Part shown: positions 45,317 through 55,047 of the stretch, piece after piece
Numbering within the stretch: the stretch's first letter is position 1
How the letters are laid out: each line of letters begins with the position of its first letter
Assembly (NCBI GenBank): GCA_963803155.1
Contig: CAWDMN010000063.1
Span: forward strand, 1 to 64,000
Length of the DNA: 64,000 nucleotides
Direction of reading: 5' to 3'
From: CAWDMN01 sp963803155
Lineage (GTDB): Bacteria; Acidobacteriota; Terriglobia; Versatilivoradales; Versatilivoraceae
Program-made: the position numbers and the translations under genes
The notes under the pieces: generated by a model
What the model was told of the DNA's origin: nothing
The model's database searches: none
The model's input: only the letters and a program-made list of their open reading frames with translations

Positions 45317-45751
45317 CATTAATTTCGCCTCGATTGCAGGACTTCCCCATAAAGCTTGGGTTCTCTCCACCGGTTCTATTTTAGACCCGATCTTGGCCAC
45401 CATAGGCAATTAGTCTCAAGTGGGAATCTTCGTTGATCGGCTCCCTCAATTGCTCCATATTCCAAATACTCGGTAATAGGGCATATTCTCATTTTAAGAT
45501 TATGCTTAAGCAACGCATTTTTGAAAATCTCCATGCGTTTCTTCAATGCCTACGTCCTCGACAGCCCAAAAGATTTTCTTCAGGCGCCTGATATTGCCCG
45601 TACCGTAACATAAATGTAACCTCGCCAGGTTTTAGCTTGCCTCCCCAATACTGCTCCCCAACTGGCGACAATATTATTAAGTCCAATCATTTGTAATGGA
45701 TAAAACAATGGATTTTCTTGATTCATGACGTCGTATGTTCATTGTCCAAAA
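45317..45751. other. Gap after IS66
   Basis: About 430 bases without a recognised gene. A minus-strand frame around 45,400-45,530 (NALLKHNLKMRICPITEYLE) looks weakly coding but has no start or known motif. It may be a remnant of a gene hit by the insertion. Confidence 0.3.
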
Positions 45752-45768
45752 TGGCGGAGCAGTTGCTT
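45752..45768 (+). promoter_or_regulatory. Sigma-54-like promoter before the first four-repeat secreted protein
   Basis: TGGCGG-AGCAG-TTGCTT has GG at 45,753-45,754 and GC at 45,765-45,766, ten bases apart. It is close to TGGCAC-N5-TTGCT. The expected start site near 45,778 leaves a 35-base leader with GGGGAGAAG before ATG 45,813. Confidence 0.5.
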
Positions 45769-45812
45769 TTTCCCTAATGGATTTGAAATAGAAGCAACAG
45801 GGGAGAAGCATC

Positions 45813-47474
45813 ATGAGAAAAATTTTAATTGCCCTCATTTTTGGTTTTTTTGTTTTGGGATTATTCGGCGGAAAAAGTTGGGCAGCCACAACTCAATACA
45901 CTGTCACCTGGGGAGCAATTCCCAACAGCAATCTGGCGGGATATCAAGTTCTTTGGGGGATCAAATCAGGAGTATATAGTAATAATGCAAGAGTGGGAAA
46001 TGTCACGCAGACCAGCATCAATGTGTATGCTGGAGCAAAATATTACATTGCCGTTCGCGGGATTGACAAACAGGGGAGAATGGGGGAGCTTTCCAGGGAG
46101 ATTTGCACACCTCTTCAAACCACCAGGAATCGTAGGAGAGGCTCTCGTGCCGTCGCTGCGCCTGATGCTATTTATTTACCGAGCTTAAAAGACAATGAGC
46201 TGTTTCGGACTAATTTGGGAATCAACAATCCCACTAATGCGACAGCCAATGTGGACATGGCTTTGGTAGATCGTGACGGGATTATTCAAGGGGTAAAAAG
46301 CATTGAAGTACCGGTCGGGGGGATGGTCCAGATCAATCGAATCTTGAATGATCTCAGCGAAGATAATGCGGTCCCCATAGACAATGGCGACTTGATTTTG
46401 GAGAGCGATCAAAAAATTACCGCTTGGGCATCTGAGATCAATAACCAAACCAATGATCCGAGCCTGCTCAATAGCAAGAAGTCCGGCTCGATCAAATTAT
46501 TAATCCCCTCGACGGCCAATACCGGTTCTTGGACCTCTTCCATGGCTCTGCAAAACTTAGGAGCGGAGGATGCTGCCATCTCCATTACTGCCTATTCACC
46601 GACTGGACAAGTCCAAGCTGTCACACAGAACCCCGTAGTCGTCCCTTCGGGTGGGTTTGTTACATATGAGAATATTTTGAGCTCGCTTGGCATTTCGACG
46701 GGCTATGGTCCGCTGGAAATCACCTCCACGAATGGACAACCGCTCATTGCAACCTCTCGTGTGGCGGGCAAAACCGGGGCTGGCGGTTTTTTTGAAGCCA
46801 TTTCCACAGAGGCAGCCGCAACTAGCCAAGTCATCCCTTATCTGCTGGAAAATGGCACGGTTCGGACCAATTTGGGCATCAATAATTGGTCTGCCCAAAT
46901 GGCAAATGTGACTTTGCGCTTCCTGAATAAAAATGGAATGGAATTGGCCAGGATATCCACTCAGGTTTTAGCTAATGGCCTGAAGCAGCTCAATGCCGAT
47001 GAATTACTGCAAATCATCAACCAAGGAACAAGCGGGGATGTAGAATGCTATGTCAGAATCGACTCAGATCAACCCATTGTGAGTTGGGCTTCCCAAATTG
47101 ACAATAGCACCAGCGATCCCGGTTTCTCCATGGGGCGCGGCAAAGGAAGCAGTCATTTCCTGGTTCCCTCGGCCGCCAATACCGCTAGCTGGCGTTCCAG
47201 TCTAGTGGTGGTCAATACAAACAGTCAGCCTGCCTATGTCGATATTATTTCGCGGGACAACAATGGGGATGTCCAAGGTCGTTTGATGGGGCTTCTAATA
47301 CCTTCAGGTGGCTTTTTCAGCCACGATAACATTTTGGCATATTTAGGAGTGACCAATGGCTATGGACCCATCGAAGTGTCAACTCCTTATGCCTCTGCTC
47401 CTCTTATGGTCACATCTAAGATCAACAGCAACGACGGGACTAGTGGATTCTTCGAAGGACAAGTAGTTGAATAA
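45813..47474 (+). CDS. Secreted FN3 protein with four beta-rich repeats, paralogue A
   Basis: Signal peptide at 1-24 (ILIALIFGFFVLGLFGGKSWA). An FN3-like domain follows (25-105: QYTVTWGAIPNSNLAGYQVL, KYYIAVRGIDKQGR). Four imperfect repeats of about 105 residues cover 115-553. Odd repeats begin RTNLGINN and use ESDQKITAWASEI- or DSDQPIVSWASQI-type segments. Even repeats begin IPSTANTGSWTSS and end with a GYGPLEI...GAGGFFE block. No anchor is seen at the C-terminus (GFFEGQVVE). It is probably an extracellular matrix or surface protein of unknown function. Confidence 0.85.
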   Translation: MRKILIALIFGFFVLGLFGGKSWAATTQYTVTWGAIPNSNLAGYQVLWGIKSGVYSNNARVGNVTQTSINVYAGAKYYIAVRGIDKQGRMGELSREICTPLQTTRNRRRGSRAVAAPDAIYLPSLKDNELFRTNLGINNPTNATANVDMALVDRDGIIQGVKSIEVPVGGMVQINRILNDLSEDNAVPIDNGDLILESDQKITAWASEINNQTNDPSLLNSKKSGSIKLLIPSTANTGSWTSSMALQNLGAEDAAISITAYSPTGQVQAVTQNPVVVPSGGFVTYENILSSLGISTGYGPLEITSTNGQPLIATSRVAGKTGAGGFFEAISTEAAATSQVIPYLLENGTVRTNLGINNWSAQMANVTLRFLNKNGMELARISTQVLANGLKQLNADELLQIINQGTSGDVECYVRIDSDQPIVSWASQIDNSTSDPGFSMGRGKGSSHFLVPSAANTASWRSSLVVVNTNSQPAYVDIISRDNNGDVQGRLMGLLIPSGGFFSHDNILAYLGVTNGYGPIEVSTPYASAPLMVTSKINSNDGTSGFFEGQVVE

Positions 47475-48342
47475 GAAATGCTAGAACTAGAAAGTTAGAG
47501 TGATTAGGGCCTCTCGGCACATAAAAGTCCACCCAGAAACCATCAGAGCTTATTTGAGAGGGGAAGATATTTTCATAAATATTTGTCACTTCCGGTGTGC
47601 ATTTTTTACATGCTTTCTGGTTGGAATGTGTAAAAAATGCATTGTCAGGGCCAAATAATTTCCATTTGGTCATTTGCATATATTTAAATTAATGATTCCA
47701 TTGGGATTGATAAACCTAATATTTTTCCTATAAGTGGTCGTGGAATTGCACTTTTGTACTTTAAAATTTGGGGAAATGCCTATGCCGACAATGGGGTGAG
47801 CTAGGATGATCAATGGCAATGTAGCTTTTGGCTGAGTTCGAAAGTTGCGGGATGGAAACATATTGAAGTCTGAGTGGCGTGGTGTTGGCGATAGGCGAAG
47901 TTAAGAAGTCCCCTGTGACCGTTGAGATTGAGAACAACATTACTTGATTTGATGTTGAATCGCGGTCTTCCTGAATTCCAGTATAATTTTAAAGATTTGG
48001 TTGGCAGTCAATTACCTGTCAAATGAGAAATTTTATTTTGTCATTTTATTGCCAATTTTTTTTCATTTATGGAAAATAAATTTCAAGTGTTCCCTTTTTG
48101 GGATTAATACCGCACCAATTTCTGTGTACATATGACCTAATAGTGGTATCCAAGTCACTCGAAAATACATTTTGTTGGGGCCAGCCAACAAAATCAAGTC
48201 GAGAGAGAATTTATTACTGTAATTGAATGAGCCTGCGTAGGGGCTTCAAAACGTTGTTTCAGATTTGTGGCTTTCATCATTTGAACTTAAGAATGATTTG
48301 ACTTCCTTGGAAAGTAATCTAGAGTTTTGGGGTATTTGGATA
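47475..48342. other. 868-base AT-rich spacer with two hairpins
   Basis: TGCATTTTTTACA at 47,598-47,610 is perfectly repeated in inverted form at 47,629-47,641. TTTTGTTGG at 48,170-48,178 pairs with CCAACAAAA at 48,185-48,193 around GGCCAG. No gene was recognised. The second hairpin lies 150 bases before the next start and could be regulatory. Confidence 0.45.
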
Positions 48343-50001
48343 ATGAAGAGGCTGATTACATTTGTTCTTATTTTGCTACCTTTGTTGATTCTCGATTCAT
48401 CAATTAGTTGGGCGGTGACAACACAAGTTACCCTTTCATGGGACTCTCTCAAGAATCCTAATGTGACAGGATATCAGGTGGTTTGGGGACCCATTTCCAA
48501 TGTTCACGCGAACGCGTTGAAGGTTGGCAATGTCAGCCAAGCAAATCTGGAAGTGAATTCTGGAACTGTTTACTCCTTTGCAGTTTGTGCGATTGATACA
48601 CAGGGTAACCCCGGCGAATTGTCTTCAAATGTGAGTGCTTTTATTTCAAGCAACCGGAGCCAGATTGGTGCACGTGCAGTGGCCCCTGCCGACGGACTCT
48701 ATTTGCCGGGCGTCAAGGATAATGAACAATTCCGCACCAACCTGGGAGTCAATAATCCTGCCCAAGAGGCAGCACACGTGGCCATAACCATGGTGGACAG
48801 GGATGGGATTGTTCAATCAATAAAAACTATTGAGGTCCCCCCTGGGGGAATGATTCAAACCAATCGAATCTTGAACGATCTTTCGAATAATAATTACGGT
48901 GTGTCGGTCGAAGGGAATCTCATACTCGAAAGCGATCAAAAAATCCTTGCCTGGGCCTCAGAAATTGACAACCACACAAATGATCCCAGCATGTTGATCA
49001 GCAAGAAAGCTGGCACATCAAGGATATTGATCCCATCAGCGGCGAATACCGGGGCATGGACTTCATCTCTTGCTTTGGAAAATTTGGGGAGCGCGGATTC
49101 CCCTGTTTCCATCACGGTCTATTCTCCAAAGGGGGAAATTGTCGCCCAAAACCAAGGAATGCTGTTAGTTCCTGCCATGGGGAGTCTTTCATTTAGCAAC
49201 ATCCTCGATGTTTTGGGCGCTGGCAATAGTTATGGTCCATTAGAGATCATTTCCACCAATGGTCAACCATTGATTGCAACCTCCCGTGTATCTGGAACTA
49301 CAGGGGCGGGTGGTTTTTTTGAAGGGGTTTCTTCAGAATCAGCGTCTCGCAGTCAAGTTATCCCTCAGATTATCGAAGACAATAGCATCCGGACCAATCT
49401 GGGGATCAACAATTGGTCCAATCAGATAGCCAATGTGGTCCTCTATTTCAGGGACCAATTTGGGGCGGTATTGGCTCGGATGACTATTCAAGTGGCCCCG
49501 AATGGCTTGAAACAAATTAATGCTAGTGAGTTGGCCCAAGCCATCAATCAAGGAAGCGGCGCGAGCATTGAATGTTCTGTGGTTATCGATTCCGATCAAC
49601 CGGTCATCGGGTGGGCTTCACAAATCGAAAATGGATTGGATGATCCGGGTTTTACCTTGGGAAAAAACATTGGGGGAAAACGATTATTGATCCCCTCCTC
49701 AGCCAACAACGGCACTTGGAGTTCAAGCCTTATCATTGTGAATCCCAGTTCGCAATTCGCTTACGTTGATATTGTGGTGCGCGACAATCAGGGAAGCACT
49801 CTGGGCCAAATGATGGCCATAATAATTCCAGCTAGAGGATTCTTCAGCCGGAATAATATTCTTTCCTTCTTAAACATCTCCAACAATTACGGCCCCATTG
49901 AAATTACAACCCGGACTCCGGACACCACTCTGCTGGCCACTTCTCGCGTGCGAAGCACCGATAGGACCGGTGGTTTCTTCGAATGCAGGATATTGGAATA
50001 G
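48343..50001 (+). CDS. Secreted FN3 protein with four beta-rich repeats, paralogue B
   Basis: 552-residue paralogue of the gene before it, same domain order. Signal peptide at 1-24 (LITFVLILLPLLILDSSISWA). The FN3-like domain contains TLSWDSLKNPNVTGYQVVWG. The repeats begin FRTNLGVNNPAQEAAHV and end SYGPLEIISTNGQPL, GAGGFFEGV and finally TGGFFECRILE. ATG 48,343 is chosen because a signal peptide follows directly, although the frame is open back to 48,265. Tandem duplication is recent enough for easy alignment but not near-identical. Confidence 0.85.
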   Translation: MKRLITFVLILLPLLILDSSISWAVTTQVTLSWDSLKNPNVTGYQVVWGPISNVHANALKVGNVSQANLEVNSGTVYSFAVCAIDTQGNPGELSSNVSAFISSNRSQIGARAVAPADGLYLPGVKDNEQFRTNLGVNNPAQEAAHVAITMVDRDGIVQSIKTIEVPPGGMIQTNRILNDLSNNNYGVSVEGNLILESDQKILAWASEIDNHTNDPSMLISKKAGTSRILIPSAANTGAWTSSLALENLGSADSPVSITVYSPKGEIVAQNQGMLLVPAMGSLSFSNILDVLGAGNSYGPLEIISTNGQPLIATSRVSGTTGAGGFFEGVSSESASRSQVIPQIIEDNSIRTNLGINNWSNQIANVVLYFRDQFGAVLARMTIQVAPNGLKQINASELAQAINQGSGASIECSVVIDSDQPVIGWASQIENGLDDPGFTLGKNIGGKRLLIPSSANNGTWSSSLIIVNPSSQFAYVDIVVRDNQGSTLGQMMAIIIPARGFFSRNNILSFLNISNNYGPIEITTRTPDTTLLATSRVRSTDRTGGFFECRILE

Positions 50002-50308
50002 AATAACCTGCTTGTTCTTCTATTCCGCAATTTTCTTCAGAGGGTGGTTCTTTCAGGGCATGCAACCTGAAAGCTGAAATCGAATCGCTTAATCCAATCG
50101 GATGATCTTCATCACACGACGAGGCGTCTTTGCTCCGGCTTCATTGAATCCGACCCTCCATTTGGATGAAATTCCCCAACAACGTGGCTCGGAAATAATA
50201 TTATCCCTCCAGACTTTGGATTTCAGGATTATTACCAGATCGAAACATATATTTTTGATTCACACAAAACCTTATCGAGACTTCTGGCAAGAGGATTCCT
50301 CAAATCAT
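50002..50308. other. Convergent spacer between paralogue B and murA
   Basis: About 300 bases between convergent genes. I see no gene and no strong terminator. A plus-strand frame entering murA is only the shadow of murA. Confidence 0.4.
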
Positions 50309-51574
50309 TTATCGAACCCGGGTAATGGTGGCACCCAGTTGGCGCAGTTTTTCTTCAATTTTTTCGTAGCCGCGGTCGAGGTGGTAGACCCGATCGATCA
50401 GAGTCTCTCCGTCGGCAATTAATCCCGCCAAAACCAGAGAAGCGCTGGCTCTTAAATCGGATGCGATCACGTTGGCTCCGGAAAGTGGGGTCGGTCCACT
50501 AACCATTGCACGGTTTCCCTCTATTTTAATTTCTGCTCCCATGCGATCCAGTTCTTGGGCATGCATGAAGCGGTTCTCGAAAATGGTTTCAGTAATCACC
50601 GCTCGTCCCTGCGCCTGCGTCATTAAGGTCATGTACTGAGCCTGCATATCGGTCGCAAAGCCAGGGTACTCACGGGTTTTCACATCCCGGGAGCGAAGTT
50701 CTTCCGGGATGCTAACCTGTAGGCATTGTGGGGACACCTTGACGATCTTTACGCCCACCTCCGCCAATTTCTCGACGAGCGCATCGAGATGATCGGGATT
50801 GCATTGATCGACTTCCACATTTCCCCGGGTGATTGCGCCAGCAATGAGAAAAGTGCCGGCTTCAATCCGGTCCGGCATGATCCTATGTTCGGCGCCAGAA
50901 AGCCTCGTCACTCCCTGGATACGGATCGTACTTGTACCGTCTCCTTGAATCTGAGCACCCATATTGCGAAGTAGGATGGCCAGATCTGAGATTTCCGGTT
51001 CCAGCGCGGCGTTGTGCAAAATGGTTTCCCCCTCGGCTAGTGTTGCAGCCATCATCAGATTTTCGGTGCCGGTTACAGTCACTCTCTCAAAGATGATACT
51101 GGCCCCTTTAAGCTTGGGGGAAACAGCCTCCATGTATCCGTGGGCAATGTGGACTTGAGCCCCCAGTTTTTCCAATCCTTTGATATGCAAATCGACGGGC
51201 CGCGCGCCGATGGCACAACCTCCCGGAAGGGAAACACGGGCTTTGCCAAAGCGGGATACCAATGGGCCCAGGGCGAGAACCGAAGCTCGCATGGTCTTCA
51301 CCAAATCGTAAGGGGCTTCAGCGGATTGTAGCCGGGGAGCTGAAAGCTTCACAGTGTGCGATTCGTTCAAATGTTCAGTCAAAACTTCACAGCCCAAATC
51401 CGAAAGTAATTTGGCCATGGTTTTAATGTCCCGTACGGCTGGGACATTGGTCAAGTGAATTTCCTCTTCAGTCAACAGTGAGGCTGCCATCGCGGGAAGG
51501 GCGGCATTCTTCGCTCCGCTGATCTGCACTTTGCCGTAGAGAGGTTTACTTCCAATGATATGCAATTTATCCAT
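50309..51574 (-). CDS. murA: UDP-N-acetylglucosamine 1-carboxyvinyltransferase
   Basis: First committed step of peptidoglycan synthesis: transfers enolpyruvate from PEP to UDP-GlcNAc in the cytoplasm. Diagnostic KISGAKNAALPAMAASLL at the N-terminus (substrate Lys), LPGGCAIGARPVDLH (catalytic Cys, normally position 115), YPGFATDMQAQ and FENRFMHAQEL. 421 residues, the normal length. The Cys is present, so fosfomycin sensitivity would be expected from this residue. It lies downstream of murQ on the same strand, with a 126-base spacer of word repeats between them. Confidence 0.97.
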   Translation of the reverse strand: MDKLHIIGSKPLYGKVQISGAKNAALPAMAASLLTEEEIHLTNVPAVRDIKTMAKLLSDLGCEVLTEHLNESHTVKLSAPRLQSAEAPYDLVKTMRASVLALGPLVSRFGKARVSLPGGCAIGARPVDLHIKGLEKLGAQVHIAHGYMEAVSPKLKGASIIFERVTVTGTENLMMAATLAEGETILHNAALEPEISDLAILLRNMGAQIQGDGTSTIRIQGVTRLSGAEHRIMPDRIEAGTFLIAGAITRGNVEVDQCNPDHLDALVEKLAEVGVKIVKVSPQCLQVSIPEELRSRDVKTREYPGFATDMQAQYMTLMTQAQGRAVITETIFENRFMHAQELDRMGAEIKIEGNRAMVSGPTPLSGANVIASDLRASASLVLAGLIADGETLIDRVYHLDRGYEKIEEKLRQLGATITRVR

Positions 51575-51584
51575 AGTCGTATCT

Positions 51585-51715
51585 TAATAGGTAATGATGA
51601 GTGACAAGTGACAATAATAAAAAAGCACGGATAAATCTCCATTTTCATATCAGAGAATTAATAATCCCCTTCTTTCCCACTTTTCACTGACCACTATTCA
51701 CTATTCACTCGTCAT
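51585..51715. repeat. Intergenic word-repeat block
   Basis: Short related words such as GTGACAAGTGACAAT and CACTATTCACTATTCACTCG fill this spacer and the end of murQ. The same vocabulary recurs between 53.8 and 58.3 kb. Confidence 0.55.
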
Positions 51716-52756
51716 AGCTTTTCGCAGATTTTGTCCTGCTTTTTTTAACCGCAGACGGGCTTGGCCAGTGGTTTCCTGGAAATGAAGCATAAGAATGGAG
51801 ACCTTAATGTTTCCCTTCGCGGATCTCAAGGCCTGATCCGCTTCCTCATATGTTTTGCCCGCGGCTTCCATGACAATTCGTCGGCTACGCTCGCGCAATT
51901 TATCGTTGGTAGGTTGGACATGGATCATTAAGTTGCTGTAGACATACCCCATACGGATCATCGCCGCCGTAGTGAGCATGTTTAGAACCATCTTTTGAGC
52001 CGTGCCAGCCTTCATCCGGGTGGAGCCTGTCACCACTTCCGGCCCAGTCAACGGCGTGATTGCTTCGTCCGCCAGTTTTTCCATGGGAGATTCAGGAGTC
52101 GAAGCAAGACTTACGACTTTGGCTTTTTTTTCTTTGGCGAATTTCATGGCGCCAACAACATAAGGGGTTCTGCCACTAGCAGCAATTCCCACAATGATGT
52201 CTTTTTCGGAAATTCTCAATCGGCGCATAGCCAATCTGCCTGCATATTCATCGTCTTCAGCACCTTCCACAGAGTCAGCGATGGCTTTATTACCTCCAGC
52301 AATAACTCCGATGACCACATCAGGGGGAACATTGTATGTGGGCGGGCATTCGCTGGCATCCAAAATTCCCAAGCGTCCACTAGTCCCGGAACCAACATAA
52401 ATCAACCGGCCTTGCTGTTGAAAGGATTGGGTAATCCATTCCACAACTCGGGCAATCCGAGGAATCTGCTTTTCGACCGCTTTGGCCACCATCCGATCTT
52501 CTCGATTGATGATTCGCAGAATATCAACTGTGGATTTCTGATCAATATCCATTGAAGCCGGGTTGCGTTGTTCTGTTAGCAAATCATCCAAGTTTAGGGA
52601 TGAAGATGGTGAATTTTTTTTGATCGGCATAAAAAAGTTGTGCAGGTTTGTAGCCCGAAAGTAGCTGCTTGTCCGCAAGCCGCCAGAGTGTTGATTTGCC
52701 GAACCAGAGCCTCTGGAACCAGCAGGCCGGAGTTCTGCTCGACGGTTTCTGCTCAC
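51701..52756 (-). CDS. murQ: N-acetylmuramic acid 6-phosphate etherase
   Basis: Cleaves the lactyl ether of MurNAc-6-phosphate to give GlcNAc-6-phosphate in murein recycling. The SIS domain has RLIYVGSGTSGRLGILDASE and IIVGIAASGRTPYV. ECPPTYNVPPDVVIGVIAGG and EVVTGSTRMKAGTAQKM are MurQ signatures. The longest frame starts at GTG 52,756 in a GTGA overlap with the SIS gene, but its first 42 residues are not MurQ-like. ATG 52,630 (MPIKKNSPSSSLNL) gives the normal length of about 309. No clear ribosome-binding site precedes 52,630, so coupled translation from 52,756 remains possible. Confidence 0.93.
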   Translation of the reverse strand: MSRNRRAELRPAGSRGSGSANQHSGGLRTSSYFRATNLHNFFMPIKKNSPSSSLNLDDLLTEQRNPASMDIDQKSTVDILRIINREDRMVAKAVEKQIPRIARVVEWITQSFQQQGRLIYVGSGTSGRLGILDASECPPTYNVPPDVVIGVIAGGNKAIADSVEGAEDDEYAGRLAMRRLRISEKDIIVGIAASGRTPYVVGAMKFAKEKKAKVVSLASTPESPMEKLADEAITPLTGPEVVTGSTRMKAGTAQKMVLNMLTTAAMIRMGYVYSNLMIHVQPTNDKLRERSRRIVMEAAGKTYEEADQALRSAKGNIKVSILMLHFQETTGQARLRLKKAGQNLRKAMTSE

Positions 52757-53793
52757 ACCGTTTTTGTCACCTTTTTAAGCGAGCGGGGATGATCAGGGCT
52801 CAGCCCTTTTACTTCGGCTAGCATCGCGGCAAAGAGTTGTCCCGGAATGATGTAAGGAATGGGGGAGAACACTTCCGCGCTCTTTGTTTTCATCTGAATT
52901 GGGCAGGTGGCCCCCTTTAATATGGAGGCTTCACTGGAAATGATTATGGTTTCTGCTCGCAGGCTTTTTAATCTCTGCCCCAGGGACATCATGTCCTTGA
53001 AGGTTCTTCCGGGTGGAGCTAGCAGGAAAACTGGGAAATCGGCCTCCACCATAGCCAGGGGGCCATGCAGGAAATCCGCGGAGGAAAATCGTTCAGAAAC
53101 CACGTAGCAGGTTTCCATTAATTTAATGGCAAATTCATAGGCATTGGCATAATTCAAACCGCGGCCGACGACAATGCAATGGTCCATGAAACGGAATCGC
53201 TCGACCATGGCGCGGATGGTGGGTTCCAATTCCAACGACTCGGCGGCAAGTTCGGGAATTTTTTTAATCTCATCCAAACCTTTTCCGTTAAGGAGTGCTG
53301 ACGCAAGCAAATAGAACATGAGCAATTGTCCGGTAAAAGTCTTCGTGGCCGCCACGCTCTTTTCTTTTCCGGCCCTGATGAGGAAGGTTTCGTCCACAAG
53401 TTTTGCCATGGTGGATTCAGGTTCGTTGGTAATGCCGACGGTCAAGGCTCCCCTTTTTTTGGCGTTTTTGAGAACAATGTTGATGTCATCCCCTTCGCCG
53501 GATTGCGACACCCCGATCACCAGCGCATTATGCAGACGAAGGTGGGATTGATATAAGGTGTGAACAGATGGAGCCGCCAGCGAAACTGGGATGTCACAAT
53601 AAATTTCCAGCAGATATCGCCCGAATAATGCCGCGTTGTCAGAAGAGCCGCGAGCCACCAAAACAATCAAATCGATGGGCCGTGACTGGAGGAATCGACC
53701 GAATGCCATGGCATGTCCGGTTTCTTCTTGTAGAGTGCGTGCCAGAGCTTCCGGTTGTTGATGTATTTCTTCAAGCATGAGAGACATGATCAA
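52753..53793 (-). CDS. SIS-domain sugar-phosphate isomerase/deaminase-like protein
   Basis: Homologous to the isomerase half of GlmS (two SIS domains, 346 residues). VLVARGSSDNAALFGRYLLE, VIGVSQSGEGDDI and SVAATKTFTGQLL mark the first domain, and YVVSERFSSADFLHGPLAMV the second. It lacks the glutaminase domain, so it probably acts as an amino-sugar phosphate deaminase/isomerase (AgaS/NagB-II-like). Beside murQ it would process GlcN-6-phosphate from murein recycling; that role is inferred. It is first in the operon and overlaps murQ by GTGA. Confidence 0.88.
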   Translation of the reverse strand: MIMSLMLEEIHQQPEALARTLQEETGHAMAFGRFLQSRPIDLIVLVARGSSDNAALFGRYLLEIYCDIPVSLAAPSVHTLYQSHLRLHNALVIGVSQSGEGDDINIVLKNAKKRGALTVGITNEPESTMAKLVDETFLIRAGKEKSVAATKTFTGQLLMFYLLASALLNGKGLDEIKKIPELAAESLELEPTIRAMVERFRFMDHCIVVGRGLNYANAYEFAIKLMETCYVVSERFSSADFLHGPLAMVEADFPVFLLAPPGRTFKDMMSLGQRLKSLRAETIIISSEASILKGATCPIQMKTKSAEVFSPIPYIIPGQLFAAMLAEVKGLSPDHPRSLKKVTKTV

Positions 53794-53804
53794 ACTCCAT
53801 TAGT

Positions 53805-54120
53805 GTCGAGGAATGAGTAACAAGCGATCAGTGAATCCAAGAAGCTCTCAGCTCACAGCTGTTCGCTCTCAGAGCAATTCACAAATCAAAATCATCCATA
53901 TATAAAGGTGGAAGTTTTTTTTGAAGGCAATTTTAATATTGGCCTCGAACCGTTTTAAGCCTCTGCAGTAAAAAATGTTGCGATTCCTCACTTCTGATCC
54001 TTCTTCAGGTCCAGCCATGTATCAGATAGCTGAAAGCTGATCGTTGACCGCCACTCAAAATAACTCCTCACTTCAAATTAATTCACTATTCACTATCCAC
54101 AATTCCATTTTCCATCCCTT
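53805..54120. repeat. Intergenic word-repeat region between divergent genes
   Basis: Quasi-palindromic words recur here: GCTCTCAGCTCACAGCTGTT at about 53,850, ATAGCTGAAAGCTGATC at about 54,028 and CACTATTCACTATCCAC at about 54,091. The spacer between the SIS gene and nfo (about 400 bases) holds no recognised gene and must contain both promoters. Confidence 0.5.
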
Positions 54121-54198
54121 CCGGGCTTCATTATAATCTAAATTAAGACTCAGGAGTGGAAGTTTGGCATTCAATCTACCGGTGAAGGAGTGACCATT

Positions 54199-55047
54199 AT
54201 GTATTTAGGCGCGCATGTTTCCACAAGCGGCGGCGTGAATAAAGCCCCGGCAAATGGTGTTCAATTGGGGTGCGAGGCCATTCAGATTTTCACTAAGAAC
54301 CAGATGCAGTGGCGGGCCAAGCCATTCACTCCATCCGAAATTGAATCTTATCGGGAAGAATTTAAGAATTCGAATCTTCAGGTCGCGGTTTCGCATGATT
54401 CCTATTTGATCAATTTGGCAAGTCCGGAAGAAGCTAAATTGGCTCAATCGCTCTCATCCTTCGAAGATGAGGTGGAACGATGTGAACAACTCAGCGTCCC
54501 GTATCTTGTTTTTCATCCGGGCTCGCATGTCGGCGCCGGTGAAAAGGCCGGATTGGCGACCATTGCGGCTAGTTTGAATCATGTGTTGAAAAATAAAAAA
54601 GGATACAAAACTCAATTGCTTCTGGAGACTACTGCCGGACAGGGAAGCAATTTAGGTTATCGTTTTGAACAACTAGCTGAAATTATTGGTATGGTGAAAG
54701 AAAATGACCGCCTGGGAGTCTGTGTCGATAGTTGTCACATCTTTGCCGCGGGTTACGACATTCGCAGCCGGGCAGTCTACGAAGAAACCTTTCAGCTATT
54801 TGACTCCATCATTGGTCTATCCAAAATAAAGGCCTTTCATTTGAATGATTCGAAAAAAGGGCTGGCCAGCAAAGTGGACCGTCATGAACACATCGGTGAG
54901 GGAGCCATCGGCTTGGAGGCATTCCGGCTTATAGTCAATGACGACCGCTTCCATGGGTTACCCATGCTTCTGGAGACTCCAGGGGGCGATGTTGAGTACG
55001 AAAAAAATCTCAGAGTGTTAAAAGGATTGAGAAGCAGGAAAAAGTAG
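54199..55047 (+). CDS. nfo: Endonuclease IV (AP endonuclease)
   Basis: Zinc-dependent AP endonuclease of base excision repair, 282 residues. YLGAHVSTSGGVNKAP at the N-terminus, then AIQIFTKNQMQW, LVFHPGSHVGAG (zinc His), LLLETTAGQGSNLG (Glu), GVCVDSCHIFAAGYD (Asp/His), FHLNDSKKGLASKVDRHEHIGEG and MLLETPGG (Glu). All expected metal ligands are visible. ATG 54,199 sits about 8 bases after GGTGAAGGAG, better than the GTG at 54,190. Confidence 0.97.
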   Translation: MYLGAHVSTSGGVNKAPANGVQLGCEAIQIFTKNQMQWRAKPFTPSEIESYREEFKNSNLQVAVSHDSYLINLASPEEAKLAQSLSSFEDEVERCEQLSVPYLVFHPGSHVGAGEKAGLATIAASLNHVLKNKKGYKTQLLLETTAGQGSNLGYRFEQLAEIIGMVKENDRLGVCVDSCHIFAAGYDIRSRAVYEETFQLFDSIIGLSKIKAFHLNDSKKGLASKVDRHEHIGEGAIGLEAFRLIVNDDRFHGLPMLLETPGGDVEYEKNLRVLKGLRSRKK

